Shown here: in pieces, positions 8,461-16,898 of the stretch | How positions within the stretch are numbered: the stretch's first letter is position 1 | How the letters are laid out: every line of letters starts with the position of its first letter | Assembly: GCF_029428875.1 (NCBI RefSeq) | Contig: NZ_JAJSOO010000001.1 | Coordinates: forward strand, 6,048,501-6,112,500 | From: Streptomyces sp. JH34 | Lineage (GTDB): Bacteria > Actinomycetota > Actinomycetes > Streptomycetales > Streptomycetaceae | Reading direction: 5' to 3' | DNA length: 64,000 nt | Made by a program: the position numbers and the translations under genes | The notes under the pieces: generated by a model | Seen by the model: only the letters and a program-made list of their open reading frames with translations | Told to the model about the DNA's origin: nothing | Databases searched by the model: none

Positions 8461-8497
8461 AAGCCCTCAGGACACCGACGCGGTGTCCTGAGGGCTT
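8461..8497. terminator. Bidirectional terminator between prcA and lacI-type gene
   Basis: A perfect 16-bp stem (8461-8476 with 8482-8497) has a 5-nt loop. Because both arms end in AA/TT it can serve both convergent genes; the lacI-type stop is at 8500. Confidence 0.88.
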
Positions 8498-8499
8498 CG

Positions 8500-9528
8500 T
8501 CATGCGCCGGGCGGAGGTGCGGTGGAGCCCCGTGCCACCAGGTGGACGGGGAGGTCGTGATGCTCTGCGGGGCGGCCCTCCAGGACGTCCAGCAGAGCCG
8601 TCATGCCCCGCTCGCCCACCTGTTCGGCGGGGAGGCGCACGGTGGTGAGCTCCGGTTCCACCGCCGTGGCGAGTGCCAGGTCGTCGAAGCCGGTCACGGA
8701 GATGTCGTCGGGAACCCGCAGCCCCCGTCTGCGCACCGCCTTGCAGGCGCCGGCGGCCAGGATGTCGTCGTCGCAGACGATGGCGGTGGGCAGGGGCCCG
8801 GGGGAGTTCAGAGCCGCCTCGACGGCTTCGCGTCCCGCCCGTACGTCCAGGGCGGCGGGCACGGTGCGCAGGACGGCGCCGGGGACGGCTTCCACGGCCT
8901 CCCGCAGCGCCCGGGCGCGCACCGCGAAGGTCCAGGTGTCCACGGCGGACGCGAGGTGCACGAACCGGCGGTGGCCGAGGCCGAGCAGATGTTCCGTCAC
9001 CTGGTGCATGCCGTCCGCGATGTCGAGGTTCACGCGCGCCGCCGCGCCATGGTCCGCGGGGTCGCTGTCCAGCATCACCAGCGGCAGCTCCGCGCCGCGC
9101 AGCGCTCCCAGCGCGTCCGCCGCCATGGACGAGGCGATCACCCCGTCGAGCGCCGCGCGCGCCGAGGCGAAGGGGTCCCTGGCGGGGCCGGTGCCGTCGG
9201 GGGACGGGTAGAGGACCACACCGAAGTCGTGCTCCGCGGCGACGGCCGCGGCTCCGGTGTACACGCGGGCGAAGAACTCGTTGGTCAGCGCGGGGACGAC
9301 GAGCAGCGCCGTGCGGGTGCGGCCCATCCGCAGGCTGCGGGCCGCGAAGTTCGGCCGGTAGCCGAGCTCCCGGGCGCTCCCGCGGACGCGCTCGGCTGTC
9401 GGCGCCGACACCCTGCCCCGCCACTTCTCGCCGAGCACGAGCGAGACCGTGGCCTGTGAGACGCCCGCGGCCCGTGCCACGTCACGGCTGGTGGGCCGGG
9501 GTGGGGCAGGCTGCCGCGCGCTGGTCAC
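8500..9528 (-). CDS. LacI-family transcriptional regulator
   Basis: 342 residues from GTG at 9528, with GGAG ten bases upstream. The N-terminal helix-turn-helix reads TSRDVARAAGVSQATVSLVL (about residues 13-32), followed by the hinge and a periplasmic-binding-protein-like sensor domain that ends with TGFDDLALA and the usual EQVGERG. These proteins repress neighbouring transport or catabolic genes until they bind a small ligand. It is divergent from the MFS transporter at 9658 and probably controls it and itself through the inverted repeat at 9590-9616. The ligand cannot be deduced. Confidence 0.92.
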   Translation of the reverse strand: MTSARQPAPPRPTSRDVARAAGVSQATVSLVLGEKWRGRVSAPTAERVRGSARELGYRPNFAARSLRMGRTRTALLVVPALTNEFFARVYTGAAAVAAEHDFGVVLYPSPDGTGPARDPFASARAALDGVIASSMAADALGALRGAELPLVMLDSDPADHGAAARVNLDIADGMHQVTEHLLGLGHRRFVHLASAVDTWTFAVRARALREAVEAVPGAVLRTVPAALDVRAGREAVEAALNSPGPLPTAIVCDDDILAAGACKAVRRRGLRVPDDISVTGFDDLALATAVEPELTTVRLPAEQVGERGMTALLDVLEGRPAEHHDLPVHLVARGSTAPPPGA

Positions 9529-9589
9529 TCGTGCCTCCGTGCTGGGCCGGTCGGATGCGGTGGGATGGACTCCCGGGCTGCCCACATGG

Positions 9590-9616
9590 TACGTATGAGC
9601 CTCGACGTTATACGTA
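9590..9616. promoter_or_regulatory. Candidate operator between lacI-type gene and MFS gene
   Basis: TACGTAT (9590-9596) and ATACGTA (9610-9616) form an inverted repeat with a 13-bp spacer in the 129-bp divergent promoter region. It is A+T-rich against its surroundings, and a LacI-type dimer is the obvious candidate to bind it. Confidence 0.5.
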
Positions 9617-9657
9617 AAACCCCGAGGCTGTGACACCGTCGGGGGAGAGGGGCGGAC

Positions 9658-10917
9658 ATGGCCGCGGGGTATCTGGACATCCTCCGGACGCGGCACGCCG
9701 CCCGGCTGCTGGCAGGGACGCTGGTGGGGCGGCTGCCCAACGGAACCGCCCACATCGCCATCGTCCTGTTCACCCGCGCGGAGGGCGGCAGCTACACGCT
9801 GGCCGGCGCCCTGGCGGCTGCCTACGGTCTCGCCACGGCGGTGGGACAGCCGCTGCTGGGCCGGGCCGTGGACCTGTACGGCCAGCCGCGCGTCCAGCTC
9901 CCGGCGGCCGTGGTCTCCGCGCTCGGCATGGCGGCGCTCGCCCTCATGGGCCTCGGCTCGCTGCCGGCCGCGTACGCCGCGGTCGTGGTGGCCGGTGTGT
10001 CCACACCCCCGCTGGAAGGCGGCCTGCGCGCCCTCTGGCCGACCGTCCTCGGCCGGGAGGACCGGGTGCACCGGGCCTACGCCATGGACGCGGTGGCCCA
10101 GGAGGTCATGTTCACCGTCGGCCCCCTCCTCGTGACGGTCCTGGTGTCGCTCCGATCACCGGCCGCCGCCCTCCTGGTCATCAACGCCATCGGCGTCCTC
10201 GGGGCGTTGTCCGTCGTCCTGTCCGAGCCCTCCCGGCAGTGGCGCTCGGCGCCCCGCGAGGCGCACTGGCTGGGCGCCCTGCGCTCGCCCGGCCTGCTCG
10301 CGCTGCTGGGCGCCTTCTTCTTCGTCGGGCTGGCGCTCGGCTCCATCACGGTGGCCGGTGTCGCCTACGCGGACGACCACGGCCGGGAGTCCGTGTACGG
10401 CTGGCTCATGGCCGCCCTCGGCCTCGGCGCGCTGATCGGCGGAGCGGTGTACGGGGCGCGGCAGTGGGCCGGGGCGCCCGAGCGCAGACTGCGGGTCATC
10501 GTCGCGCTGCTCGCGCTGGGCTATCTGCCGCTGATGCTCACCCCCGGTGTGCCGGCCATGACCGCGCTGGCCGCGCTCGCCGGGGTGTTCCTGGCCCCGG
10601 CGATCGCCTGCTCGTTCATCGTCGTGGACCGGCACGCGCCGCGGGGCACGGTGACCGAGGCGTTCTCCTGGCTCGTGACGACCTTCGGCGTCGGCGCGGC
10701 GGCCGGAACGGCGGTCGCGGGCCCGGCCGTCGAGGTCGGCGGCACGGGCTGGAGTTTCGCCGTCGCGGGGGCCGGTGGAGTGGCCGCGCTGCTGGTCCTG
10801 CTGGCCACCGGAAGGGTCCTCGCAGCTCCCGGGCGTACGCCCGCCGTTGTGGCCGGTTCGGAAAATGATCGAAACGGTGCTGCCGAACCCGGTTTCAGCT
10901 CAGGCCATAAGGCGTAA
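9658..10917 (+). CDS. MFS transporter
   Basis: 419 residues, almost wholly hydrophobic, with twelve predictable membrane segments and short charged loops. This is the layout of a major facilitator superfamily permease or exporter. It includes the GRLPNGTAHIAIVLF first helix seen in small actinobacterial exporters of the YdhP/AraJ-like kind. Substrate unknown. GGGGAGAGGGGCG precedes the ATG at 9658. The LacI-type regulator is divergent. Its stop codon lies only ten bases before the pafA ATG, and the codons GCG TAA overlap the likely pafA -10, so pafA can be read both from the MFS transcript and from its own promoter. Confidence 0.88.
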   Translation: MAAGYLDILRTRHAARLLAGTLVGRLPNGTAHIAIVLFTRAEGGSYTLAGALAAAYGLATAVGQPLLGRAVDLYGQPRVQLPAAVVSALGMAALALMGLGSLPAAYAAVVVAGVSTPPLEGGLRALWPTVLGREDRVHRAYAMDAVAQEVMFTVGPLLVTVLVSLRSPAAALLVINAIGVLGALSVVLSEPSRQWRSAPREAHWLGALRSPGLLALLGAFFFVGLALGSITVAGVAYADDHGRESVYGWLMAALGLGALIGGAVYGARQWAGAPERRLRVIVALLALGYLPLMLTPGVPAMTALAALAGVFLAPAIACSFIVVDRHAPRGTVTEAFSWLVTTFGVGAAAGTAVAGPAVEVGGTGWSFAVAGAGGVAALLVLLATGRVLAAPGRTPAVVAGSENDRNGAAEPGFSSGHKA

Positions 10918-10920
10918 TGT
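10915..10920 (+). promoter_or_regulatory. Candidate pafA -10 box (leaderless)
   Basis: TAATGT begins within the MFS stop codon and ends six bases before the pafA ATG, the leaderless spacing. No ribosome-binding site precedes pafA. Confidence 0.4.
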
Positions 10921-10926
10921 TCAGTC

Positions 10927-12288
10927 ATGGACCGCCGCATTTTCGGGCTGGAGAACGAGTACGGCGTCACGTGCACGTTCAGGGGACAGCGCCGACTGTC
11001 ACCTGACGAAGTGGCGCGCTACCTCTTCCGCCGTGTCGTGTCATGGGGCCGCAGCAGCAATGTCTTCCTGCGGAACGGCGCCCGCCTCTACCTCGACGTG
11101 GGATCGCATCCGGAATACGCAACCCCGGAATGCGACAACGTGACCGAACTCGTCACGCACGACAAGGCCGGCGAGCGCATTCTCGAGGGCCTGCTCGTCG
11201 ACGCAGAACGCCGCCTGCACGAGGAAGGAATCGCGGGCGACGTCTATCTCTTCAAGAACAACACCGACTCGGCCGGAAACTCCTACGGGTGCCACGAGAA
11301 CTACCTCGTGGCACGGCACGGGGAATTCTCCCGGCTCGCGGACATCCTCATTCCGTTCCTCGTCACCCGTCAGCTCATCTGCGGTGCCGGCAAGGTGCTG
11401 CAGACGCCGCGCGGAGCCGTCTACTGCGTGAGCCAGCGGGCCGAGCACATCTGGGAGGGCGTCAGTTCCGCGACGACGCGCTCCCGCCCGATCATCAACA
11501 CCCGGGACGAGCCGCACGCCGACGCCGAGCGGTACCGCCGCCTCCACGTCATCGTCGGTGACTCCAACATGTCCGAGACGACCATGCTCCTCAAGGTCGG
11601 TGCCACCGACCTCGTGCTGCGCATGATCGAAGCGGGCACCGTGATGCGCGACCTGACTCTGGAGAACCCGATCCGGGCCATCCGGGAGGTCAGCCACGAC
11701 ACCACGGGACAGCGAAAGGTGCGCCTGGCCAGCGGCCGTGAGGCGTCGGCCATCGAGGTCCAGCGCGAGTACTACGAGAAGGCCGTCGACTTCGTCGAGC
11801 GCCGGGGCATCCGCACCGGCACCGTCGACCAGGTCCTCGAACTGTGGGGCCGCACGCTGGACGCCATCGAGGCCGAGGACCTCGACCGGATCGGCACCGA
11901 GATCGACTGGGTCATGAAGTACAAGCTCATCGAGCGGTACCGGGCCAAGCACAACATGACGATGTCGAACCCGAGGGTCGCTCAGATAGACCTCGCCTAC
12001 CACGACATCCACCGCAGGCGGGGGCTCTACTACCTCCTGGAGCGCAAGGGACAGGCCACGCGCATCTGCAACGACCTGAAGATCTTCGAGGGCAAGTCGG
12101 TGCCCCCGCAGACCACCAGGGCGCGACTGCGCGGCGACTTCATCCGCCGGGCCCAGGAGCAGCGGCGGGACTTCACCGTCGACTGGGTCCACCTCAAGCT
12201 CAACGACCAGGCGCAGCGCACCGTGCTGTGCAAGGACCCTTTCCGTTCCGTCGACGACCGGGTGGAGAAGCTCATCGCGGGCATGTGA
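10927..12288 (+). CDS. pafA: Pup-protein ligase PafA
   Basis: 453 residues, the standard length. PafA phosphorylates the C-terminal Glu of Pup with ATP and transfers Pup to a substrate lysine. The N-terminal FGLENEYGV carries the catalytic Asp/Glu region of the glutamine-synthetase-like fold. NNTDSAGNSYGCHENY, NTRDEPHADAERY and LHVIVGDSNMSE are the family signatures, and the C-terminal small domain (after about residue 385) binds Pup. It lacks the Dop loop, which separates it from Dop at 4629. It is split from the rest of the pupylation genes by the LacI/MFS pair, a layout shared with other Streptomyces as I recall. A strong terminator follows. Confidence 0.97.
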   Translation: MDRRIFGLENEYGVTCTFRGQRRLSPDEVARYLFRRVVSWGRSSNVFLRNGARLYLDVGSHPEYATPECDNVTELVTHDKAGERILEGLLVDAERRLHEEGIAGDVYLFKNNTDSAGNSYGCHENYLVARHGEFSRLADILIPFLVTRQLICGAGKVLQTPRGAVYCVSQRAEHIWEGVSSATTRSRPIINTRDEPHADAERYRRLHVIVGDSNMSETTMLLKVGATDLVLRMIEAGTVMRDLTLENPIRAIREVSHDTTGQRKVRLASGREASAIEVQREYYEKAVDFVERRGIRTGTVDQVLELWGRTLDAIEAEDLDRIGTEIDWVMKYKLIERYRAKHNMTMSNPRVAQIDLAYHDIHRRRGLYYLLERKGQATRICNDLKIFEGKSVPPQTTRARLRGDFIRRAQEQRRDFTVDWVHLKLNDQAQRTVLCKDPFRSVDDRVEKLIAGM

Positions 12289-12321
12289 TCCGGGACAGGA
12301 ATGTCCCTCCCGAATGCGACC

Positions 12322-12350
12322 GGGCCCCGTACGTTCCTCGTACGGGGCCC
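12322..12350 (+). terminator. Terminator after pafA
   Basis: A perfect 12-bp stem (12322-12333 with 12339-12350) and a 5-nt loop are followed by TTCG, 34 nt past the pafA stop. Confidence 0.8.
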
Positions 12351-12408
12351 TTCGCTCGGCCTAGAGTGTCGGGGACCATTCACGTGCCGTCTGAGATCTG
12401 AGGAACCA

Positions 12409-13347
12409 GTGCGCCGACTTGCCGGCCTTCTCGTCGTCCCCCTTCTGCTGCTGTCCACGGCTGCGTGCGGCGATGACAAGGCCTCCGACTCCGCCTCGAC
12501 CGAGAAGGGCTTCCCCGCGATCACCGCGGGCGCGAAGTTCGGCGAGAAGCCCACCCTGGCGAAGGGTGAGGGGGATCCCCCCAAGGAGCTGAAGACCGAT
12601 GTCATCAGTGAGGGTGACGGCGCGAAGCTCAAGAACGGCGACGCGATCCAGGTCAACTACCTCGGGCAGACGTGGGACTCCACCAAGCCGTTCGACAACA
12701 GCTTCGACCGTAAGCAGCCGTTCGATCTGACGCTCGGCGCGGGCATGGTCATCCAGGGCTGGGACAAGGGGCTCGTCGGCCAGAAGGTCGGCAGCCGTGT
12801 CGAGCTGGTCATCCCGCCGGAGCTCGGTTACGGCGAGCAGGGCCAGGGAAAGGACATCAAGCCCAACGCCACCCTCGTCTTCGTCGTCGACATCGTGAAG
12901 GCCACGCAGATCCCGGCGTCCGCCGAGGGATCCGAGGTGGCCCAGGACAACATCGACCTGCCCAAGGTCGGCACGAAGACCGACGGCAAGGCCCCGACGG
13001 TCACGATCCCCAAGAGCGACCCGCCGAAGAAGCTGGTCTCCAACTACATCCTGGAGTCCAAGGGCGAGGTCATCAAGGAGACCGACAGCGTCGTCGTGAA
13101 CTACGTGGGTCTCCTCTGGAAGGACAGCAAGGCCTTCGACAGCACCTACCAGACCGGTAAGACGCAGACCTTCCCGCTGGCCCAGGTCACCTTGAAGGGT
13201 CTCAAGAACGGGCTGGTCGGCAAGAAGGTCGGCAGCCGCGTGCTGCTCGTCATCCCGCCGGACCAGGCCTTCGGCAACGAGGCGCAGCAGTCCATCCCCG
13301 CCAAGTCCACCCTCGTGTTCGCCGTGGACCTCCTGGCGAAGATGTAA
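12409..13347 (+). CDS. Lipoprotein with two FKBP-type peptidyl-prolyl isomerase domains
   Basis: 312 residues from GTG at 12409, chosen because it begins a short basic leader and a lipobox (LSTAAC, lipid-bearing Cys20); GAGGAA lies upstream. Two FKBP domains follow, at about residues 60-165 and 205-312. Each contains a version of the core VxVNYxG, GLVGxKVGSRV and LVIPP pattern. Extracytoplasmic FKBPs speed folding of exported proteins. The second domain lacks some pocket aromatics and may be mainly structural. The cytoplasmic FKBP gene follows after 43 bp in the same direction. Confidence 0.9.
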   Translation: MRRLAGLLVVPLLLLSTAACGDDKASDSASTEKGFPAITAGAKFGEKPTLAKGEGDPPKELKTDVISEGDGAKLKNGDAIQVNYLGQTWDSTKPFDNSFDRKQPFDLTLGAGMVIQGWDKGLVGQKVGSRVELVIPPELGYGEQGQGKDIKPNATLVFVVDIVKATQIPASAEGSEVAQDNIDLPKVGTKTDGKAPTVTIPKSDPPKKLVSNYILESKGEVIKETDSVVVNYVGLLWKDSKAFDSTYQTGKTQTFPLAQVTLKGLKNGLVGKKVGSRVLLVIPPDQAFGNEAQQSIPAKSTLVFAVDLLAKM

Positions 13348-13390
13348 GACTGTCCCGGTTGCACAGTTCATCAGTAAGAGGAGCAGCTCA

Positions 13391-13765
13391 GTGAGCATCG
13401 ACAAGCCCGAGATCGACTTCCCGGGTGGCGAGCCGCCGGCCGACCTGGAGATCAAGGAAATCTGGGAGGGCGACGGACCGGTGGCCCAGGCGGGTCAGAC
13501 CGTCTCCGTGCACTACGTCGGTGTCGCCTTCTCCACCGGCGAGGAGTTCGACGCCTCCTGGAACCGCGGCACCCCGCTGCAGTTCCAGCTCGGGGCCGGC
13601 CAGGTCATCGCAGGCTGGGACAAGGGCGTCCAGGGCATGAAGGTCGGCGGCCGTCGCCAGCTGACCATCCCCGCGCACCTCGCCTACGGCGACCGCGGCG
13701 CGGGCGGCGGCGCGATCGCCCCCGGCGAGACGCTGATCTTCGTCTGCGACCTCGTCGGCGTCTGA
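13391..13765 (+). CDS. Small FKBP-type peptidyl-prolyl cis-trans isomerase
   Basis: 124 residues from GTG at 13391 (AAGAGGAG upstream), a single minimal FKBP domain with no signal peptide, so cytoplasmic. Family marks are VSVHYVGV, the QVIAGWDKGVQGMKVGGRR core that contributes the active-site Ile/Trp, LTIPAHLAYG, and LIFVCDLV at the end. It catalyses cis-trans isomerisation of Xaa-Pro bonds and would bind FK506-like macrolides. It lies between the lipoprotein FKBP gene and pafB and is followed by a strong terminator. Confidence 0.94.
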   Translation: MSIDKPEIDFPGGEPPADLEIKEIWEGDGPVAQAGQTVSVHYVGVAFSTGEEFDASWNRGTPLQFQLGAGQVIAGWDKGVQGMKVGGRRQLTIPAHLAYGDRGAGGGAIAPGETLIFVCDLVGV

Positions 13766-13786
13766 TCCGTCCGTCCGCAGAAGTCG

Positions 13787-13812
13787 GGGCCCGTGCCGTG
13801 AGGCACGGGCCC
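13787..13812 (+). terminator. Terminator after FKBP gene
   Basis: A perfect 11-bp stem (13787-13797 with 13802-13812) with a GTGA loop is followed by TCGCTTTGG. Confidence 0.82.
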
Positions 13813-13880
13813 TCGCTTTGGCCCGGACACCCCGGGGCGGTACGGTCGACGGTCGGAGAGCACGTCGAGAAAGGGCGTCG

Positions 13881-14834
13881 ATGGCGATTGCCAAGGCCGA
13901 ACGGCTGATGAACCTGGCACTGTGTCTGCTGGGTACCCGGCGTCCGCTCAGCAAGCGTGAACTCCGCGGGTCCATCGAGGCCTACCTGGAGGCGGGCAAC
14001 GACGACTCCTTCAACCGGATGTTCGAGCGCGACAAGGACGATCTGCGCGAACTCGGCCTGATCATCGAGACCGTCGAGAACCTGGACGGCGACACCGGGT
14101 ACCTCGCGCGCCGTGACAGCAACCGGCTGCCCCCCATCACCCTGGACGCCGAGGAGGCCGCGGCCCTCGGGCTCGCCGCCAAGGTCTGGCAGCAGGCCCG
14201 CCTGGCCGGTGCCGCGAGCGGCGCCCTGCAGAAGCTGAGGGCGGCCGGTATGCCGGAGGCCGAGGACGCCTACGAGCCGCACAGCGCCCTCGAACCCCGT
14301 ATCCCGGTCCACGAGGCCGCTTTCGAGCCGCTGATGCTCGCCTGCCGGGACCGCCGCCCCGTCACCTTCGACTACCGCAAGGGCAACGCAGCGCGCCCCG
14401 AACAGCGCCAGGTCGAGCCCTGGACCCTCGAGTGCTGGCGCGGCCACTGGTATCTGGCCGGCTGGGACCGGGACAGGGGTGCCGAGCGGGTGTTCCGGCT
14501 GTCGCGCATCTCGGGCCGGGTCCGCTCCCGCGCCGGGGCGTTCACCGCCCACGTCCCCGACGCCGTGACCGTCCGCGAGACCGTGGAGAGCTGGGCCGGC
14601 GAGACCGCCACCAGGACCGCCCGCATCCGCCTGCGCACCGGCTCCGGCTACCCGCTGCGCTCCCGCGCGACATCCGTACGGGAACTCGGCGACGGCTGGG
14701 ACGAGTTGGAGATCCCGTACGGGCACGGGCTGGACGCCTGGCTCGTGGAGTTCGGGCCCGACGTGATCGTGAGCGAGCCCGCCGATCTGCGGGCCGACGT
14801 GATGGACCGGCTGCGCGCCGTGGCCAAGGACTGA
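13881..14834 (+). CDS. pafB: WYL-domain regulator PafB
   Basis: 317 residues from ATG at 13881 behind GAAAGGG. It has an N-terminal winged helix (about 1-65), the WYL domain with the LECWRGHWYLAGWD core near residues 190-210, and a C-terminal WCX domain. With PafC it forms a DNA-binding activator. In mycobacteria PafBC switches on the LexA-independent DNA damage response, and the name comes from linkage to pafA, not from a role in pupylation. pafC starts 17 bases after the stop, so the two should be made together. Which effector the WYL domain senses is not visible; in mycobacteria single-stranded DNA has been proposed. Confidence 0.9.
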   Translation: MAIAKAERLMNLALCLLGTRRPLSKRELRGSIEAYLEAGNDDSFNRMFERDKDDLRELGLIIETVENLDGDTGYLARRDSNRLPPITLDAEEAAALGLAAKVWQQARLAGAASGALQKLRAAGMPEAEDAYEPHSALEPRIPVHEAAFEPLMLACRDRRPVTFDYRKGNAARPEQRQVEPWTLECWRGHWYLAGWDRDRGAERVFRLSRISGRVRSRAGAFTAHVPDAVTVRETVESWAGETATRTARIRLRTGSGYPLRSRATSVRELGDGWDELEIPYGHGLDAWLVEFGPDVIVSEPADLRADVMDRLRAVAKD

Positions 14835-14850
14835 AGGGGGACCCGTACTC

Positions 14851-15807
14851 GTGGCCACGAACGCGATCGACCAGACCCGCCGGATGCTCTCCCTCGTCAC
14901 CTACCTGCGCGAGCGTCCCGGCGCACACGTGCAGGACGTGGCCCGGGCCTTCGGGATCACCGAGGACGAGCTGATCTCCGACCTCGACGTCCTCCCCATG
15001 TGCGGGACCAGCTTCCGCGGCGGGGACCTGCTGGACATCGACACCGACGGCGACCGGATCTGGTGGCACAACCCCGACGACGTCGCCGAGCCGCTGCGGC
15101 TCGCCGCCGACGAGGCGACCGCCCTGCTCGTCGCCGCCCGTGCCGTCGCCACGCTCCCGGGACTGCGCGAGAGCGACCGGCAGGCGCTGGTGCGTGCGAC
15201 CGCGAAGCTGGAGACGGCGGCCGGTGAGGTGGGGGCGGCCAGCTCCCGGCTCTCGGTCACCTTCGAGTCCGAAGGCGGTGTCTTCGCCGACGTGGACCGG
15301 GCGATCTCCGAGAGGCGCCGCCTCTGGCTGCGTTACTACTCGCCCGCCCGCGACGAGCTCACCGAGCGCGAGGTGGACCCGATCCGGCTGTTCGCCGTCG
15401 GCCGCACCTACATGGAGGGCTGGTGCCGGCTCACGGAGGCCCGGCGCACGTTCCGGCTCGACCGGGTGGCCGAGATCAGGATCCTCGACGCCCCGTCCGC
15501 CCCGCCGGAGCTGGAGCTGCGGGACCTCTCCGAGGGACTGGTGCAGCCCTCCGCCGAGGATCCGGAGGTCGTGATCGAGGTCGGCCCCGGTGGCCGGTGG
15601 GTCGCCGAGTACTACCCGCACGACAGCGCGGAGGAACTGCCCGACGGCGGCCTGCGGATCACCCTCCGCACCCCCGACCCGGCCTCCCTGCGCAGGCTCG
15701 CCCTGCGGCTGGGCGGCGAAGGACGCATCACGTCGCCCCCGGACCTGGCCGAGAGCGCCAGGCTGGCGGCACGTGAGGCACTGGCCGCCTACGACTCCGC
15801 GCTCTGA
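14851..15807 (+). CDS. pafC: WYL-domain regulator PafC
   Basis: 318 residues from GTG at 14851 (AAGGGGGACCC upstream). Its architecture parallels PafB: winged helix (about 1-75), WYL domain with RTYMEGWCRLTEARRTFRLDR around residue 185-205, and a C-terminal WCX region. Sequence similarity to PafB is only moderate, as in other species where the two arose by duplication and act as one heterodimer-like unit. It ends before a small zinc-ribbon-like protein, followed by tatA and tatC in the same direction, a conserved actinobacterial order. Confidence 0.9.
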   Translation: MATNAIDQTRRMLSLVTYLRERPGAHVQDVARAFGITEDELISDLDVLPMCGTSFRGGDLLDIDTDGDRIWWHNPDDVAEPLRLAADEATALLVAARAVATLPGLRESDRQALVRATAKLETAAGEVGAASSRLSVTFESEGGVFADVDRAISERRRLWLRYYSPARDELTEREVDPIRLFAVGRTYMEGWCRLTEARRTFRLDRVAEIRILDAPSAPPELELRDLSEGLVQPSAEDPEVVIEVGPGGRWVAEYYPHDSAEELPDGGLRITLRTPDPASLRRLALRLGGEGRITSPPDLAESARLAAREALAAYDSAL

Positions 15808-15844
15808 GAGGCCCGGACCGGTGCACCGAGGAGACACAGGCCAC

Positions 15845-16120
15845 ATGACCGCGATATCGAGCACACAGACCGGACCGGTCACGGTCCCGGTGCCCGACGC
15901 CGTACGCTTCCGGGCCGCGTGCCCGGACTGCCGTGAGCGGTTCGAGCTCGCGGCGGGAGCGCTGCGGCTGGCGATAGGGGCCAGCCGCCGCACCACCTTC
16001 TACTCCTTCACCTGTCCCGTGTGCGGCACCGCGGTCCGCAAGCCGGCCGGGGAGCGCATCATCGAACTCCTCAGCGGCGGCGGCGTGCGGACGCTGCGTC
16101 TGCACACCGCCCTGCCGTAA
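15845..16120 (+). CDS. Small protein with two CxxC pairs (zinc-ribbon-like)
   Basis: 91 residues from ATG at 15845. CPDC near residue 24 and CPVC near residue 60 are separated by an alpha/beta stretch, the spacing of a structural zinc ribbon. The first part is Thr/Val/Pro-rich and likely disordered. I do not recognise a named family. It could bind nucleic acid or be a protein adaptor. Lying between pafC and the small membrane protein before tatA, with gaps of 37 and 23 bp, it is probably part of the same transcript. Confidence 0.72.
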   Translation: MTAISSTQTGPVTVPVPDAVRFRAACPDCRERFELAAGALRLAIGASRRTTFYSFTCPVCGTAVRKPAGERIIELLSGGGVRTLRLHTALP

Positions 16121-16143
16121 CGAGAAACGTCGAGGAACCGTCC

Positions 16144-16341
16144 ATGTTCTGGCCCATGCTCGCCATCGCCCTGGGATTCGCCGGCCTGGCCGTGCTCGGC
16201 GTCCTGGCCGTCAAGGTCTTCGTCGAGGCACAGCGACTGGCCGGACAGGTCGCCGCGACCACACAGCGGATCAACCGAGCGGCGGAGGATCTCGAACGAG
16301 CGGCCACCACCCTCGCCGACACCGGGGATGCCCTGCGATAG
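16144..16341 (+). CDS. Small single-pass membrane protein
   Basis: 65 residues from ATG at 16144, with a GAGGAACC ribosome-binding site. A single hydrophobic segment (about residues 3-24) is followed by an amphipathic, heptad-like helix (VEAQRLAGQVAATTQRINRA and beyond). This resembles DUF948-type or TatA/B-like membrane-anchored helices, but the sequence lacks the Phe-Gly hinge of TatA. It sits just upstream of tatA, so a link to the Tat membrane is possible but unproven. Confidence 0.65.
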   Translation: MFWPMLAIALGFAGLAVLGVLAVKVFVEAQRLAGQVAATTQRINRAAEDLERAATTLADTGDALR

Positions 16342-16555
16342 CAGAGCGCGGCCTCCTTATTCACCGTTTCGGGAGGTACGCTGCTGGAGCGGCCCAGGCA
16401 GGGAGGTGTGGGCCGCAAGCGGGAGTACGCACAGGCATTGCCCGGCGTTCACCCCTGCGGGTTACGATCGCTGCCAGCGCGAAGGTCGGGCATCTGTCCG
16501 GTCGTACGGGTAGCGAGCCCACCCTCCAGACGCCTCAGTGAGAAGGAAGTCGCAC

Positions 16556-16849
16556 ATGATCGGCAATCTGAAGCCCCTCGAGATCGTTCTGATCATCGCT
16601 GTCATCCTGCTGCTCTTCGGTGCCAAGAAGCTTCCCGACATGGCGCGTTCGCTCGGCAAGTCGGCCCGCATCCTCAAGAGCGAGGCCAAGGCCATGAAGA
16701 AGGACGACACGGAGCCCGCGGCGCCCACCACGGAGACCGTCGCGGACACCGCCCCGCCCGCGGCCACCGCGCGCACGATCCAGGCCGCTCCGGGAGACGT
16801 CACCAGCTCCCGCCCGGTCAGCGAGGCCAAGCCCACCACCCAGAGCTGA
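16556..16849 (+). CDS. tatA: Sec-independent protein translocase TatA
   Basis: 97 residues from ATG at 16556 (AGAAGGAAG upstream). An N-terminal transmembrane helix (about 7-22) leads into LLFGAKKLPDMARSLGKSARILKSE, of which the Phe-Gly hinge and the amphipathic helix are the TatA hallmarks (hinge at about residues 21-22). A disordered Ala/Thr/Pro tail follows. TatA subunits assemble around TatC to form the pore that exports folded proteins with twin-arginine signals. tatC follows after 49 bp. The 214-bp gap before tatA suggests it has its own promoter. Confidence 0.95.
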   Translation: MIGNLKPLEIVLIIAVILLLFGAKKLPDMARSLGKSARILKSEAKAMKKDDTEPAAPTTETVADTAPPAATARTIQAAPGDVTSSRPVSEAKPTTQS

Positions 16850-16898
16850 CAGCTCACCCCGAACCCCGGAAGCTGTCGCACGAGACGAGGGAAGTGGG

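Noticed and set aside
9600..9627. CCTCG...CGAGG inverted repeat near the MFS start as an operator
   Set aside because: Arms of only five GC-rich bases occur often by chance here; the TACGTAT/ATACGTA repeat is a better candidate.
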